Notes: generated by a model from the letters alone, not told the origin. A DNA stretch of 56,366 nt from Planctomycetia bacterium (GCA_026400935.1 JAPLNX010000323.1:1-56366); one strand, 5' to 3'; numbered from the stretch's first letter, positions 43,929 to 52,468 are shown. Program-made: numbers and translations.

Positions 43929-44030
43929 TGCAAGCTTCCAGCTTGCAACTCAACCGACTGGCCGTGACGCTGCGGCCCAATAGTGCGATCAAAACCGAAT
44001 CAACAGTGGCAAGCTGGAAGCTTGCACTAC
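43925..44030. repeat. REPIN-like palindrome overlapping a stop codon
   Basis: Perfect 22-bp arms: GTAGTGCAAGCTTCCAGCTT GC at 43925-43946 and its complement at 44009-44030. The left arm contains the TAG that ends the flavoprotein gene. Each arm is a small hairpin (GCAAGCTtccAGCTTGC). The right arm ends directly before the ribosome site of the radical SAM gene. Confidence 0.93.
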
Positions 44031-44047
44031 GAAAAGGTGAGAACACG

Positions 44048-44947
44048 ATGACCTTGCCCATCGTCGAACTCGGCTCGCTGGACGAGTTGTGGTTTCAAGT
44101 CGCCGGCACGCGCTGCAATCTGACCTGTGCACATTGCTTCATTTCGTGCAGCCCGCATAACGACTCGTTTGGGTTTCTGTCGTTCAACGAAGTGGAACGA
44201 CGGCTGCTCGAATCAATCAAGTGGGGCGTGAAAGAGTTCTACTTCACCGGCGGCGAACCGTTTCTGAATCCCGATCTGGTGCCGATTCTCGAACGGACGC
44301 TCGACTTCGGCCCGGCGACGGTGCTGACGAACGGAACGGTGCTCAAACCCGAATGGCTCGAACGCCTACGAGCAGCAGAACAGGGGAGTCTTTACTCGCT
44401 GGAGTTCCGCGTCTCGATCGACGGCCCGACTCCGGAACTCAACGATCCGATCCGTGGACCGCGAACCTTCGAGCGAGCGTTGCGCGGCGTTGAGATGCTC
44501 GTGCAACGCGGCTTCCTACCGATCATCACCATGACCCGCGTTTGGGATGATACGGACGATGATGCCGTGCTCGGTCAGTTCCGCGAAGTGCTGCGTCAAC
44601 ATGGCTACGTCCGCGCGCGCTTGAAAGTGCTGCCTCGATTACAACTCGGTGCCGAAGCGAATCGTACTTGCGGCTACTCAGCAGCGGACCGAGTGACGGC
44701 TGAGATGCTCGTCGGCTACAACACCTCACAACTCGTCTGCCAACACAGCCGAGTTGTGACCGATCGCGGCATCGCCGTTTGCCCAATCTTGATCGACTCA
44801 CACGAGGCAATCCTCGGGCAAACGCTCGCCGAAGCGAATCACGCGTTCGCGATCACTCACGGAGCCTGCGCGACCTGCTATCAATTCGGAGCAATCTGCA
44901 CGAATCCTTCGGCGACCGCTGAAGGAGGAACTCGTTACCGAGCTTAG
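44048..44947 (+). CDS. Radical SAM protein of unknown function
   Basis: A 299-residue radical SAM protein. The 4Fe-4S/SAM motif is CNLTCAHC (C23, C27, C30) after the N-terminal MTLPIVELGSLDELWFQVAG. GGEPFLNP follows, then STD-like strands (SIDGPTPELNDPIRGP). The C-terminal region has cysteines in SQLVCQHS, IAVCPIL and HGACATCYQFGAIC, which may bind a second cluster as in SPASM-type enzymes. The frame is open to 43928, but the ATG at 44048 has AAGGTGAG upstream and gives the family N-terminus. Downstream are a membrane protein and a variant phosphoesterase; upstream is a flavoprotein. I do not know its substrate. Confidence 0.88.
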   Translation: MTLPIVELGSLDELWFQVAGTRCNLTCAHCFISCSPHNDSFGFLSFNEVERRLLESIKWGVKEFYFTGGEPFLNPDLVPILERTLDFGPATVLTNGTVLKPEWLERLRAAEQGSLYSLEFRVSIDGPTPELNDPIRGPRTFERALRGVEMLVQRGFLPIITMTRVWDDTDDDAVLGQFREVLRQHGYVRARLKVLPRLQLGAEANRTCGYSAADRVTAEMLVGYNTSQLVCQHSRVVTDRGIAVCPILIDSHEAILGQTLAEANHAFAITHGACATCYQFGAICTNPSATAEGGTRYRA

Positions 44948-44957
44948 AAAGCGAACG

Positions 44958-45407
44958 ATGAATACCAATACCTCAGACAATTCGTCCGAAGGGGGCATTA
45001 CAGCGTGTCAGCGATTCCTCCGTCGGTACTTACCGTATCGCTTCCTTCCAGATGAGGAGTACGTTGAAGCTGTTCGGAAACGAACAGAGCGAATTCAGCG
45101 ATGGGGGATCGCGGGGCTCATTTCGTTTGCCGCTCTCAACCTCGCATTGATTTCAGTAACGGGATGCCTTCTGGTGTTCGCGCTTCAGAATGTGCCATTT
45201 GGAAATAACGTACCGATCCAGCAGATGGCGATAGCGGCTGGATTTATGGTAGGCATCGTTCTTGGCGTGCTAATCGGGAAATGCGAAGCAAATTTTCTTC
45301 ACTCGTTCATTGCGATTGTGACTGGGATGCGCGCCGATAAATTGTTGGTTCAATACTTTGATCTAGCACATGCTGATCGAATGGGAAATGAAGACGTCGC
45401 AACATGA
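44958..45407 (+). CDS. Small two-helix membrane protein in the radical SAM cluster
   Basis: A 149-residue protein with a polar N-terminus (ITACQRFLRRYLPYRFLPD, DEEYVEAVRKRTERIQRW) and two hydrophobic segments: GLISFAALNLALISVTGCLL and MAIAAGFMVGIVLGVLIG. It ends FLHSFIAIVTGMRADKLLVQ and so on. I know no family. Ten bp after the radical SAM gene, and its last four bases overlap the ATG of the phosphoesterase gene (ATGA), so the three are translated together. It may anchor or deliver the product of the cluster; this is inference only. Confidence 0.75.
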   Translation: MNTNTSDNSSEGGITACQRFLRRYLPYRFLPDEEYVEAVRKRTERIQRWGIAGLISFAALNLALISVTGCLLVFALQNVPFGNNVPIQQMAIAAGFMVGIVLGVLIGKCEANFLHSFIAIVTGMRADKLLVQYFDLAHADRMGNEDVAT

Positions 45408-46258
45408 TATTTGCATTCTTCGGCGGCATCTACAACAACCACATCGCATTCAAGACGGCGATTGCGGACGCTCGCCAACGCGGGGCCGAGCGGATATTTT
45501 GCCTCGGCGATCTTGGAGCATTCGGACCGCATCCGAATCGGACTTGCGAATTGATTCGCGCGCACGAGATCGAAGTCGTGCAAGGGAACTACGATCACAG
45601 CATCGGTCATGCGTTGAACGATTGCCAATGTGGCTACACCGATCCGCGAGACAACCATTTCGCGCAACTCAGCTACGACTACACGTTGGCAAACACCAGC
45701 GACGAACATCGAGCGTGGCTGCGTTCTCTGCCGACCGAAATTCGTTTTGAAGTTGATGGTCTTCGCATCTTGCTCTGTCACGGCAGTCCGCGTCGGACCA
45801 ATGAGTTCTTGTGGGAGTCGGCAACGAGCACGCAGTTCCTCAACAAGCTCTGCGATGACTTCGCGTGCGATCTGATCTTGGGAACTCACACGGGGCTGCA
45901 CTGGCAACGATCGTGGGGCACGTTTCCAACGTGCCCAGATTCGACGGGCACGTTGGAAACGTGCCCCACGATGAATCGCCACTTCATCAACGTGGGCGTG
46001 CTCGGTCGACCGGAGAACGATGGTACGACCAACGTCTGGTACACAATGCTGCGAACCGGCCACGATGCTGGGGCAGGGCGGTCTCCCCTGCCCTGTGAAG
46101 TGGAATTCATCCCGCTGGCTTACGATCACGATCAACTCGTGCGAGAGATGACCGTCGAGCACTTGCCCAACGAGTTCATCGAGACGATCCTCACCGGCTG
46201 GTGGACGACGTGCCTAGAAATCTTGCCGGCGAAAGAACGCAGGCGAGGGCGGTGGTGA
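45404..46258 (+). CDS. Variant metallophosphoesterase of the radical SAM cluster
   Basis: A 284-residue protein of the calcineurin-like fold. Motifs II to V are present: IFCLGDLGAFGPHP, VVQGNYDHSIGH, ILLCHGSPRR and LILGTHTGLHW, then HFINVGVLGRPENDG. Motif I, normally SDxHGN with two metal ligands, is FFGGIYNNH, so the Asp and His are replaced. The same change may be a family trait, which would affect metal binding. Residues about 170-189 are encoded by a 25-bp-arm palindrome (45912-45970) that adds a peptide (GTFPTCPDSTGTLETCP) between two conserved blocks. A further GGGCAGGG-type hairpin at 46071-46095 codes AGAGRSPLP. Confidence 0.85.
   Translation: MIFAFFGGIYNNHIAFKTAIADARQRGAERIFCLGDLGAFGPHPNRTCELIRAHEIEVVQGNYDHSIGHALNDCQCGYTDPRDNHFAQLSYDYTLANTSDEHRAWLRSLPTEIRFEVDGLRILLCHGSPRRTNEFLWESATSTQFLNKLCDDFACDLILGTHTGLHWQRSWGTFPTCPDSTGTLETCPTMNRHFINVGVLGRPENDGTTNVWYTMLRTGHDAGAGRSPLPCEVEFIPLAYDHDQLVREMTVEHLPNEFIETILTGWWTTCLEILPAKERRRGRW
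45912..45970. repeat. REPIN-like palindrome inside the phosphoesterase gene
   Basis: Perfect 25-bp arms 45912-45936 and 45946-45970 around a nine-base loop, starting CGTGGGGCACGTTTCCAACG. Each arm is a hairpin (GGGCACGTTtccAACGTGCCC). It is in frame and adds about 20 codons. Confidence 0.95.
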
Positions 46259-46306
46259 TCTTTGGAGTGCGGTGTGTCCGCACCGCTCTGGATTCAAAGG
46301 GATGAG

Positions 46307-46756
46307 ATGCGAGCTGTCGTGCAACGAGTTTCCCGCGCGTCGGCCACTGTGGCCGATGAGGTCACGGGCCGGATCGGTAAAGGCTTCCTCGTGCTGCTGG
46401 GGGTCGAGGAAGGGGACGGCCAAGTCGAGGTCGTTTACATGGCTCAGAAGATCGCGGGCTTGCGGGTCTTCGAGGACGCCGACGGCAAGATGAATTTGGG
46501 GTTGGCCGAGGTCGGCGGCACGATGTTGGTCGTCAGCCAATTCACCCTTTTGGGGGACTGCCGGAAGGGGCGTCGGCCGAGCTTCATTCAGGCCGCTCGA
46601 CCGGAGTTGGCCGACGAGTTGTACCGCGCGTTCGTCGCCGAAATTCGAGGCCAAGGAATCGAGGTTCAGACCGGCCGGTTTCAGACTCACATGGAGGTCG
46701 AGCTAGTCAATGACGGCCCGGTGACGTTGCTAATCGACAGCCACAAACAGTTCTGA
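46307..46756 (+). CDS. dtd: D-aminoacyl-tRNA deacylase
   Basis: Removes D-amino acids wrongly attached to tRNA. The 149-residue protein matches the family through [48 protein letters not shown] then RRPSF (catalytic SQxxL region), and the Gly-cisPro-containing [10 protein letters not shown] near the C-terminus. ATG at 46307 has AAAGGGATGAG upstream; the frame is open further but the extension is repeat-derived. It follows the phosphoesterase gene by 48 bp and may be in the same transcript, although its role is housekeeping. Confidence 0.96.
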   Translation: MRAVVQRVSRASATVADEVTGRIGKGFLVLLGVEEGDGQVEVVYMAQKIAGLRVFEDADGKMNLGLAEVGGTMLVVSQFTLLGDCRKGRRPSFIQAARPELADELYRAFVAEIRGQGIEVQTGRFQTHMEVELVNDGPVTLLIDSHKQF

Positions 46757-46771
46757 GTGAAGCTCACTTTT

Positions 46772-47014
46772 ATGCCCCACGAAGTCCCACTTTGGCGAGT
46801 TCGATGCCGAGCTGTTTGGGATTTCGTTTGGCACGTTTTTAAAGCGGTGCTCGGAACGATTGGCCGCATCATCTGCGGCATGTTCGACAGCCTCTTTCAC
46901 TGTTTGGCTGAGGTCGGTTTTTGGTCAGCGATCATCCGCTGTAACTGGACGGCACATGTGCTGACTGGTGACGCAGCGGTTCAGGGAAACCTTCGTTTTC
47001 CCGGCATTTCTTGA
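46772..47014 (+). CDS. Possible small hydrophobic protein
   Basis: A frame of 80 residues begins at ATG 46772 (MPHEVPLWRVRCRAVWDFVW) and has a hydrophobic, aromatic run: AVWDFVWHVFKAVLGTIGRI, then ICGMFDSLFHCLAEVGFWSA. A GTG at 46757, just after the dtd stop (TGAGTG), would extend it by five residues. No family is recognised and no good ribosome site is seen. It is reported as a candidate only because it is the only sizeable frame in the 470-bp gap after dtd. It could be random. The rest of the gap to 47229 holds nothing I recognise. Confidence 0.25.
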   Translation: MPHEVPLWRVRCRAVWDFVWHVFKAVLGTIGRIICGMFDSLFHCLAEVGFWSAIIRCNWTAHVLTGDAAVQGNLRFPGIS

Positions 47015-47229
47015 AGGCGAAAAACAACATAACAGACATTATCGGACGTTGCGGACAATCGCGTTGCGGCAAATGCGAGCTGACCCGGCGACACAAATTC
47101 TTAGACCGGATGAACGCCGAAACCTTGGCGAAGTCCCACAGACGCCGGTCGCCGAAGTCGTGTCGCTTCGGACTTCTCGCGCCGACAACCGAACTCTGAC
47201 GAGTTTGGCTACGGGGTCATTCACGCGTT

Positions 47230-48381
47230 CTACGACTGGGCGGCAAGCAGAGCCTGATCTAGGTCCGCAAACAGGTCGTCCGAGTCTTCGATTCCAACCG
47301 ACAACCGGAGCAGATCCGGCGGGCACGGCGAGCCCGAACCTTCGATGCTGGCGCGGTGCTCGATCAGACTTTCGACGCCTCCCAAAGAGGTCGCTCGTTT
47401 CCAAAGTTCGACCCGCGCGGCGGTCGCGATCGCGGCGGATTCGCCGCCGCGAATTCGGATCGACAACATCGCTCCGAAACCGCCGCGCATTTGCCGCCGC
47501 GCGACTTCGTGGCCGAGGCAATTCGGGAGACCCGGATACAGGACTTCGGCAACCGCCGGATGAGCGGCCAGCCGGTCGGCCAGACTGTGAGCCGAATGGG
47601 CGGCCCAACGAATGCGCGGAAACAAAGTCCGCAGCCCGCGCATCAGCAACCACGCCTCGAACGATCCGAGCACGCCGCCGATCTGAGCCCGGATGGTCCG
47701 GAGACGCTGCCAGAAGTCATCGTCGCGCGCGGTCACCAGCATTCCCGCCACAAGGTCCGAATGGCCGTTGAGATATTTGGTCGCGGCATGCATTACCACA
47801 TCGGCTCCCAAATCGAGCGGCCGAGTGAAGACCGCCGCCGCCACCGTCGAGTCGACGACCAGTCTCGCTCCGGCGCGGTGAGCGATCGCGGCGACTGATT
47901 CGATGTCGGAAACATGCCACAGCGGGTTCGCCGGTGTCTCCAGCCAGATGAGTTTCGTTCGCCCCGGTTGGACCGCCGAGGCGACGGCGGCGAGATCGGT
48001 CGTGTCGACGAACGAGACCGCCAAACCCCAGCGCGTGGCAAAAGTCGCCAGCCAATTTCGCAGCGCCCAATACATCACCGTCGGAGCGATGACGTGATGC
48101 CCCGGTTCGAGCGCCTGAAAGCAGGCGGTCGCGGCGGCCATGCCCGAAGCGAAGACGAGTCCCGCGACACCGTGTTCCAGCGCCGTGACGGTCGCCTCGG
48201 CTTGATCGAACGTCGGATTGTCCGCTCGCGCGTAGACTCGACCGGAGCGGAACTGATTGTCGTCGTCGCGCAGAAAAGTGGATGAGACATGAATCGGCGA
48301 GACGATCGCCTTGGTCGTCGGCTCGATCCAGCCCAGCCCTTGAGCGGCAAGGCTGGCCGGCGCGAGAGGTCGTTGAGTCAT
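47230..48381 (-). CDS. Cystathionine gamma-synthase/lyase-family PLP enzyme
   Basis: A 383-residue trans-sulfuration enzyme. It has VYARADNPTFDQAEATVTAL (substrate region), FASGMAAATACFQAL, LIWLETPANPLWHVSDIES, VVDSTVAAAVFTRPLDLGAD, and the PLP lysine in VMHAATKYLNGHSDLVAGML. GGFGAMLSIRI and SLGGVESLIEHRASI complete the family pattern. Many members cannot be separated by sequence into synthase, lyase or O-acetylhomoserine types; the absence of neighbouring methionine genes leaves this open. Base composition is somewhat higher in GC than its neighbours. A hairpin precedes it. Confidence 0.9.
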   Translation of the reverse strand: MTQRPLAPASLAAQGLGWIEPTTKAIVSPIHVSSTFLRDDDNQFRSGRVYARADNPTFDQAEATVTALEHGVAGLVFASGMAAATACFQALEPGHHVIAPTVMYWALRNWLATFATRWGLAVSFVDTTDLAAVASAVQPGRTKLIWLETPANPLWHVSDIESVAAIAHRAGARLVVDSTVAAAVFTRPLDLGADVVMHAATKYLNGHSDLVAGMLVTARDDDFWQRLRTIRAQIGGVLGSFEAWLLMRGLRTLFPRIRWAAHSAHSLADRLAAHPAVAEVLYPGLPNCLGHEVARRQMRGGFGAMLSIRIRGGESAAIATAARVELWKRATSLGGVESLIEHRASIEGSGSPCPPDLLRLSVGIEDSDDLFADLDQALLAAQS

Positions 48382-48416
48382 TTGTGCTGCTCCAAGTTTC
48401 AGTAGCGACGAGATTT

Positions 48417-48451
48417 TACGTAGCCGTCACGCTCCGCGTGACGGCTACGTA
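48417..48451. repeat. Hairpin repeat between accA and the PLP enzyme gene
   Basis: Perfect 16-bp arms TACGTAGCCGTCACGC (48417-48432) and GCGTGACGGCTACGTA (48436-48451), three-base loop. It lies between two genes on the same strand. Confidence 0.92.
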
Positions 48452-48492
48452 GTGGCGGCCTCGCCGCGTTGAGACGCCGTTGCGTCCCGCGA

Positions 48493-49557
48493 TCACGAAA
48501 CCGCCGTCTCTTCAAACTGGCCCATCTTGCGGAACTTGTCGTAGCGCCGTTGTACGAGTTGATCGCTGGGGAGTGACTGAAGATTTCTGAGCGACCGCAG
48601 CAGTGACATCTTCAACGTGACGGCGATTCGGCGATGGTCGCGGTGAGCACCGCCGAGCGGTTCGGGGATGATTTCGTCGATGACGCCGAAGTTGAGCAAA
48701 TCTTTCGAAGTAAATTTCAAAGCACGAGCGGCGAGGTTCTTGTGCTTGGCGTGCTTCCACAGAATGCCAGCACAGCCTTCGGGACTGATCACCGAATAGT
48801 ACGAGTACTGCAACATCGCGATGTGATCGCCAATTGCGATTCCGAGCGCGCCGCCGGAACCGCCCTCCCCGATGACCGTGCAAACGATCGGCGTGTTGAT
48901 CCGGGACATTTCGCGGAGGTTGAAGGCGATCGCGTAAGACTGACCTCGCTCTTCGGCACCGACGCCGGGATACGCGCCGCCGGTGTCGATGAAGGAGATG
49001 ATTGGCAGCTTGTACTTCGCAGCGAGTTCCATCTTCTGCAACGCTTTGCGATATCCCTCAGGGTGCGCCATGCCGAAATTGTGCTCGGTCCGCTCCTTGA
49101 TGTTCCGCCCTTTCTGATGGCCGATGAACATCACCTTTTGGTCTTCGAGTTTCGCGAAGCCGGTGAGGATCGCTCGATCGTCGCGATAGGCGTGATCGCC
49201 GTGCAATTCGATGAACTCGTCGAAGACCAGTTCCAGATAGTCCAGTGTCTGTGGCCGGTGTTCGTGGCGAGCGAGTTCCACAACATCCCACGGATCGAGG
49301 TTCGCGAAGACCTCACGCTGCATCCGCGCGATTTCGACGCGCATGTTTTGGATGGCGTCCTTGGTCGTCGCCGTTGGGTTTGGTTGAGTTTCCAACTTCA
49401 GGAGCTGCTGTTCGAGTTCATGAATCGGTTTCTCGAACGGCAGCACATGTCGCTTGCCATCTGGCCGATGCGGTGGTGGCACCGCCGGAAAGTCATCAGG
49501 TGACAGAGATTGATCATCGTGATTGTCGCCCAGATTAGGCTCGCCAGCACCAGACAT
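48493..49557 (-). CDS. accA: Acetyl-CoA carboxylase carboxyltransferase subunit alpha
   Basis: This subunit joins AccD to transfer the carboxyl group from biotin to acetyl-CoA, the committed step of fatty acid synthesis. The 354-residue protein has a polar N-terminal extension of about 35 residues, then FEKPIHELEQQLLKLE, WDVVELARHEHRPQTLDYLE, HGDHAYRDDRAILTGFA, GRNIKERTEHNFGMAHPEGY, SFIDTGGAYPGVGAEERGQS, GEGGSGGALGIAIGD and YSVISPEGCAGILWK. These match AccA throughout. accD is not in the window. The ATG at 49557 is accepted although the N-terminal extension is unusual; the start may be later. Confidence 0.97.
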   Translation of the reverse strand: MSGAGEPNLGDNHDDQSLSPDDFPAVPPPHRPDGKRHVLPFEKPIHELEQQLLKLETQPNPTATTKDAIQNMRVEIARMQREVFANLDPWDVVELARHEHRPQTLDYLELVFDEFIELHGDHAYRDDRAILTGFAKLEDQKVMFIGHQKGRNIKERTEHNFGMAHPEGYRKALQKMELAAKYKLPIISFIDTGGAYPGVGAEERGQSYAIAFNLREMSRINTPIVCTVIGEGGSGGALGIAIGDHIAMLQYSYYSVISPEGCAGILWKHAKHKNLAARALKFTSKDLLNFGVIDEIIPEPLGGAHRDHRRIAVTLKMSLLRSLRNLQSLPSDQLVQRRYDKFRKMGQFEETAVS

Positions 49558-49626
49558 GTTGTTCTTCTTCCTCTCACTGAAATCAAACTTGGAGCAATTT
49601 TTGGGGTATTAAGTAAACGCCATCAA

Positions 49627-51213
49627 TCACATCACGTCAGGAAGCTCATCCATCGTAGGTAGCTCGCCAACATTTTCAGGGACCGGCGGTGGCGCGGGAC
49701 GTTGGAGTGCGCGTGGAACCGGCTTGGCTTGAGCCGGTGGTTGTGGCGCTATTGGTTGCTGATGCGGTGCGATTGGTTGTTGAGGCATCTGCATCTGGGG
49801 TGGCATACCGAGAGGCATTCCTGGCATTTGCCCAGCGTTGGCCATCATGGGATAGCCTTGCGGCGGCATTCCTTGCGGGAACATTCCCGGCATCCCCCCT
49901 GCCCCTGGCGGATAGCCTGGCATCGCTTGCGGCATTCCTGGCATCGGCATCTGAGGCATTTGCGGCGGATAATAGCCGGGATTGGGCATGTAGCCGCCTG
50001 GCATTCCCGGCATTGGCGAGAACGGTGCTTGCGGTTGCGGATAGCCGGGCATCATCTGAGGTGGCATCATCTGTGGCTGCATCATTGCCGGTTGCATGGG
50101 CATGGTCGGACGTGGAGGCTGTGCTGCCGGAGGTGTGGGCTTCTTCGGTTCGGGCTTCTTCGGATCGGGTGCTGACTGTCTAGCTTGAGCCGGAGGATTC
50201 GCATTGGCCACCATTTGGGCTGCTAGTTCGGGATTCGTCTTGGCGACCTCAGAGCGCGAATGGTCCGTGCGGCTATCGAGTCGCTTGCCGAGCGACTGTT
50301 TCATATCGCCGTCTTTGGCATCCTGAGCCTTCTTGGCAAACACGGCTTCAGGATCTTCTTTGAAAATCTGAACGTTGCGAAATTCCGAAATGACTTCCTG
50401 CATGTTTTTCTGCCGATCCTTCGGCTTCTTAGCGAGCATCCGCAGTACCATGCGATCCATTTCGGGCGTGACATTTTTGTTGATATCAGATGGCGGAGCA
50501 GCCACTGTCGCGAGATGCTTCATCAGCAAATCTTTTGGGGAACTTCCCTTGAAAGGCGTTGTTCCGGTTAGGCATTCGTAGATCGTGATGCCAAAGCTGT
50601 AGATATCTGTTTGCGGCGTGAGGGCCTCTTTGCGAATCGTTTCGGGAGCGATGTAAGTCAGTGTTCCGCCGATTTCTGTGTTCTTTCCGCCGAGCAAATT
50701 GCCCAACATCCCTTTCACCTTTTTGGAAAGGGAAAAGTCGATCAACTTCACTTCCGATGAGCGGTTGAGCAGGATGTTGTCCGGCTTCACGTCGAGATGA
50801 ATCCAGCCTTTCTCATGCATGTGCTGTAACGCGAGGCTCGTGCAATCAATGATCTTGCGAAGACGCACTTGCACGCCGAGCAAATCGTTGGAGATGAAGT
50901 TCTTGATGTTCAACGCTCGAAACAATTCGAGCACCAAATAGATGTTGGTCTTGCGATGGACCGTCGCGAACCACTTGACGATATTGGGGTGGTCGAGCGA
51001 CTGAGCGACCTTCCCTTCGTACTTAAGAATTGCAATTTGCTCCGGATCGAGCATCGCCTCGGGTAGTAGCACCTTCAACGCGAAGCGATTCGCGGTGTTC
51101 TCTTCTTGGGCTTCCCAAACTTGAGCGTGCTTGCCAGACGCAATGAGTCCCTGCTTGACGTAGTGGTCGATCTTGTTGTCATCGGCGGGCTTGTCTTTTT
51201 CTTTGTCTGCCAC
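49627..51213 (-). CDS. Ser/Thr protein kinase with Pro/Met-rich tail
   Basis: A 528-residue kinase. The kinase domain (about residues 17-290) contains GLIASGKHAQVWEA, K47 in FALKVLL, HMHEKGWIHLDVKPDNILL with HLD instead of HRD (D141), and IDFSLSKKV with DFS instead of DFG (D159). GGTLTYIAPETI and TDIYSFGITIYECLTGTTPF are standard. The C-terminal 200 residues are a low-complexity stretch of Pro, Met, Gln and Gly (MPGMPGGYMPNPGYYPPQM and so on). No membrane helix is seen, so it is probably cytoplasmic. Both key loops keep the essential Asp, so activity is likely. Confidence 0.9.
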   Translation of the reverse strand: MADKEKDKPADDNKIDHYVKQGLIASGKHAQVWEAQEENTANRFALKVLLPEAMLDPEQIAILKYEGKVAQSLDHPNIVKWFATVHRKTNIYLVLELFRALNIKNFISNDLLGVQVRLRKIIDCTSLALQHMHEKGWIHLDVKPDNILLNRSSEVKLIDFSLSKKVKGMLGNLLGGKNTEIGGTLTYIAPETIRKEALTPQTDIYSFGITIYECLTGTTPFKGSSPKDLLMKHLATVAAPPSDINKNVTPEMDRMVLRMLAKKPKDRQKNMQEVISEFRNVQIFKEDPEAVFAKKAQDAKDGDMKQSLGKRLDSRTDHSRSEVAKTNPELAAQMVANANPPAQARQSAPDPKKPEPKKPTPPAAQPPRPTMPMQPAMMQPQMMPPQMMPGYPQPQAPFSPMPGMPGGYMPNPGYYPPQMPQMPMPGMPQAMPGYPPGAGGMPGMFPQGMPPQGYPMMANAGQMPGMPLGMPPQMQMPQQPIAPHQQPIAPQPPAQAKPVPRALQRPAPPPVPENVGELPTMDELPDVM

Positions 51214-51310
51214 AATAGGCTCCCGAAATCTGGCGCGAGTTGGTTGATGTGATGCCTAGTTTTTCATCCTGGGCATTGGCATTTCAAATTCGAGGTTTGG
51301 GATATTGCTA

Positions 51311-52468
51311 TCAGAACCCCGCTGCTGGCGTCTTCTTCTCTTTCGCGGCGGGTTTGTCAGTGGGTTTCGTTGCCGACTTGGTTGCATTGTTTCCAACCAC
51401 AGGAGTCGGTGCCGGAGAGTCGGCGACTGCTGGCAATGCCGCGTTGGGGTTCGCTCGAAGTTGCGTCCCATCGGTCAGTTCTCGCGATGAACTGAGAATG
51501 ACCACGTCGCCGTCGATGAACGGACCGGTGACGTGAATTCGTTCCGCGCCAACTTGCCCTAACAAATCGACTTCAATATCTCGCACGACCCCCTGTCGCA
51601 CGATTTGAACTCGACGATGACCTTGCTCGTTGGCACCGACTGCAATTGTTGCCACGTCAGTCACGGGGTTTCGTGGCACGAGTGGAGCGAAGACTGCTTG
51701 GCCAACATGCCACTTTTGCTGCGGGTTGTCGAGCACGATGGTCGCTGTCGCTAAAGAAGTCGCAAGATCGCGTACTCGCTCAAACTTTGGATCGGCTGGA
51801 TGCACTTTGTCGATCTTTGAATCGAGTGTTTGGTTTTCGACACGCAGCTTGAACGCTTCGCCCTCTTTGAGGTGCTCTCGGTCAACAGGGACTTCGACTT
51901 TCAATTTGGAAAGATCGGCCAGAATGACTAGCGGATCGCCAGCTTTAACAAGCTGGCCCGCCTGAACATGAACCTTTAAAACCGTGCCCTCAAACGGTGC
52001 ACGCGAGACGAGTTGTTCGACTTGCCATTGCAGCAGTTTGACATCAGCACGAGAGAGTTGTTGACGAGCTTCTGCCAGCTCACTCCCCTGCCCTGCCCGC
52101 TTCGCTTGATCGAATTCCAGATCGGCAACTTTTTGTTGGGCGATCGCTCGGTCGAGAAGCAATTGCCGCTCGGTCGAAGCCAGTCGTATCAGCGCTTCCT
52201 GAGCCTTCGCACTTTTGCCAACTTCAGCCTCAACCGACTGAATCGTCCCGTCACAAGGTGCAGTGAGGACCAATTGCTTGATCGGCTCCAACTGAAAGGC
52301 AAATCGATAAGTTTCCGGTGGCGTGAGGCGCAAGGGCTCTCGACGAATGACGACGGGGCCAGGTTCGCTAGGAAGATTTTGCCCCAGCCCGATTGCGACC
52401 ACACCGGCAACCACAACAATCGCTACCGCTATGCCCCGCATCGTTTTCCAATGAGTAAATTGAACCAT
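51311..52468 (-). CDS. HlyD-type periplasmic adaptor (membrane fusion protein)
   Basis: A 385-residue protein anchored by an N-terminal helix (GIAVAIVVVAGVVAIGLG). It has a split biotinyl-lipoyl-like domain (LTAPCDGTIQSVEAEVGKSA and APFEGTVLKVHVQAGQLVKA), a helical hairpin between (ERQLLLDRAIAQQKVADLEF, then ARQQLSRADVKLLQWQVEQL), and a beta-barrel region (WHVGQAVFAPL). The C-terminus is a Lys/Pro-rich tail (KSATKPTDKPAAKEKKTPA). Partners of an efflux pump, an inner-membrane transporter and outer-membrane channel, are not adjacent, so it is an orphan adaptor. Upstream (52469-53014) there is a long gap. Confidence 0.88.
   Translation of the reverse strand: MVQFTHWKTMRGIAVAIVVVAGVVAIGLGQNLPSEPGPVVIRREPLRLTPPETYRFAFQLEPIKQLVLTAPCDGTIQSVEAEVGKSAKAQEALIRLASTERQLLLDRAIAQQKVADLEFDQAKRAGQGSELAEARQQLSRADVKLLQWQVEQLVSRAPFEGTVLKVHVQAGQLVKAGDPLVILADLSKLKVEVPVDREHLKEGEAFKLRVENQTLDSKIDKVHPADPKFERVRDLATSLATATIVLDNPQQKWHVGQAVFAPLVPRNPVTDVATIAVGANEQGHRRVQIVRQGVVRDIEVDLLGQVGAERIHVTGPFIDGDVVILSSSRELTDGTQLRANPNAALPAVADSPAPTPVVGNNATKSATKPTDKPAAKEKKTPAAGF

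Noticed and set aside
46968-47771. Arg-rich plus-strand frame of 267 codons
   Set aside because: Mostly antisense to the PLP enzyme gene; no recognisable domain.
48634-49503. Plus-strand frame of 289 codons opposite accA
   Set aside because: Shadow of accA, with no start context or family motif.
49689-50183. Plus-strand frames rich in Trp/His/Ala opposite the kinase tail
   Set aside because: They arise from the low-complexity Pro/Met tail on the other strand.
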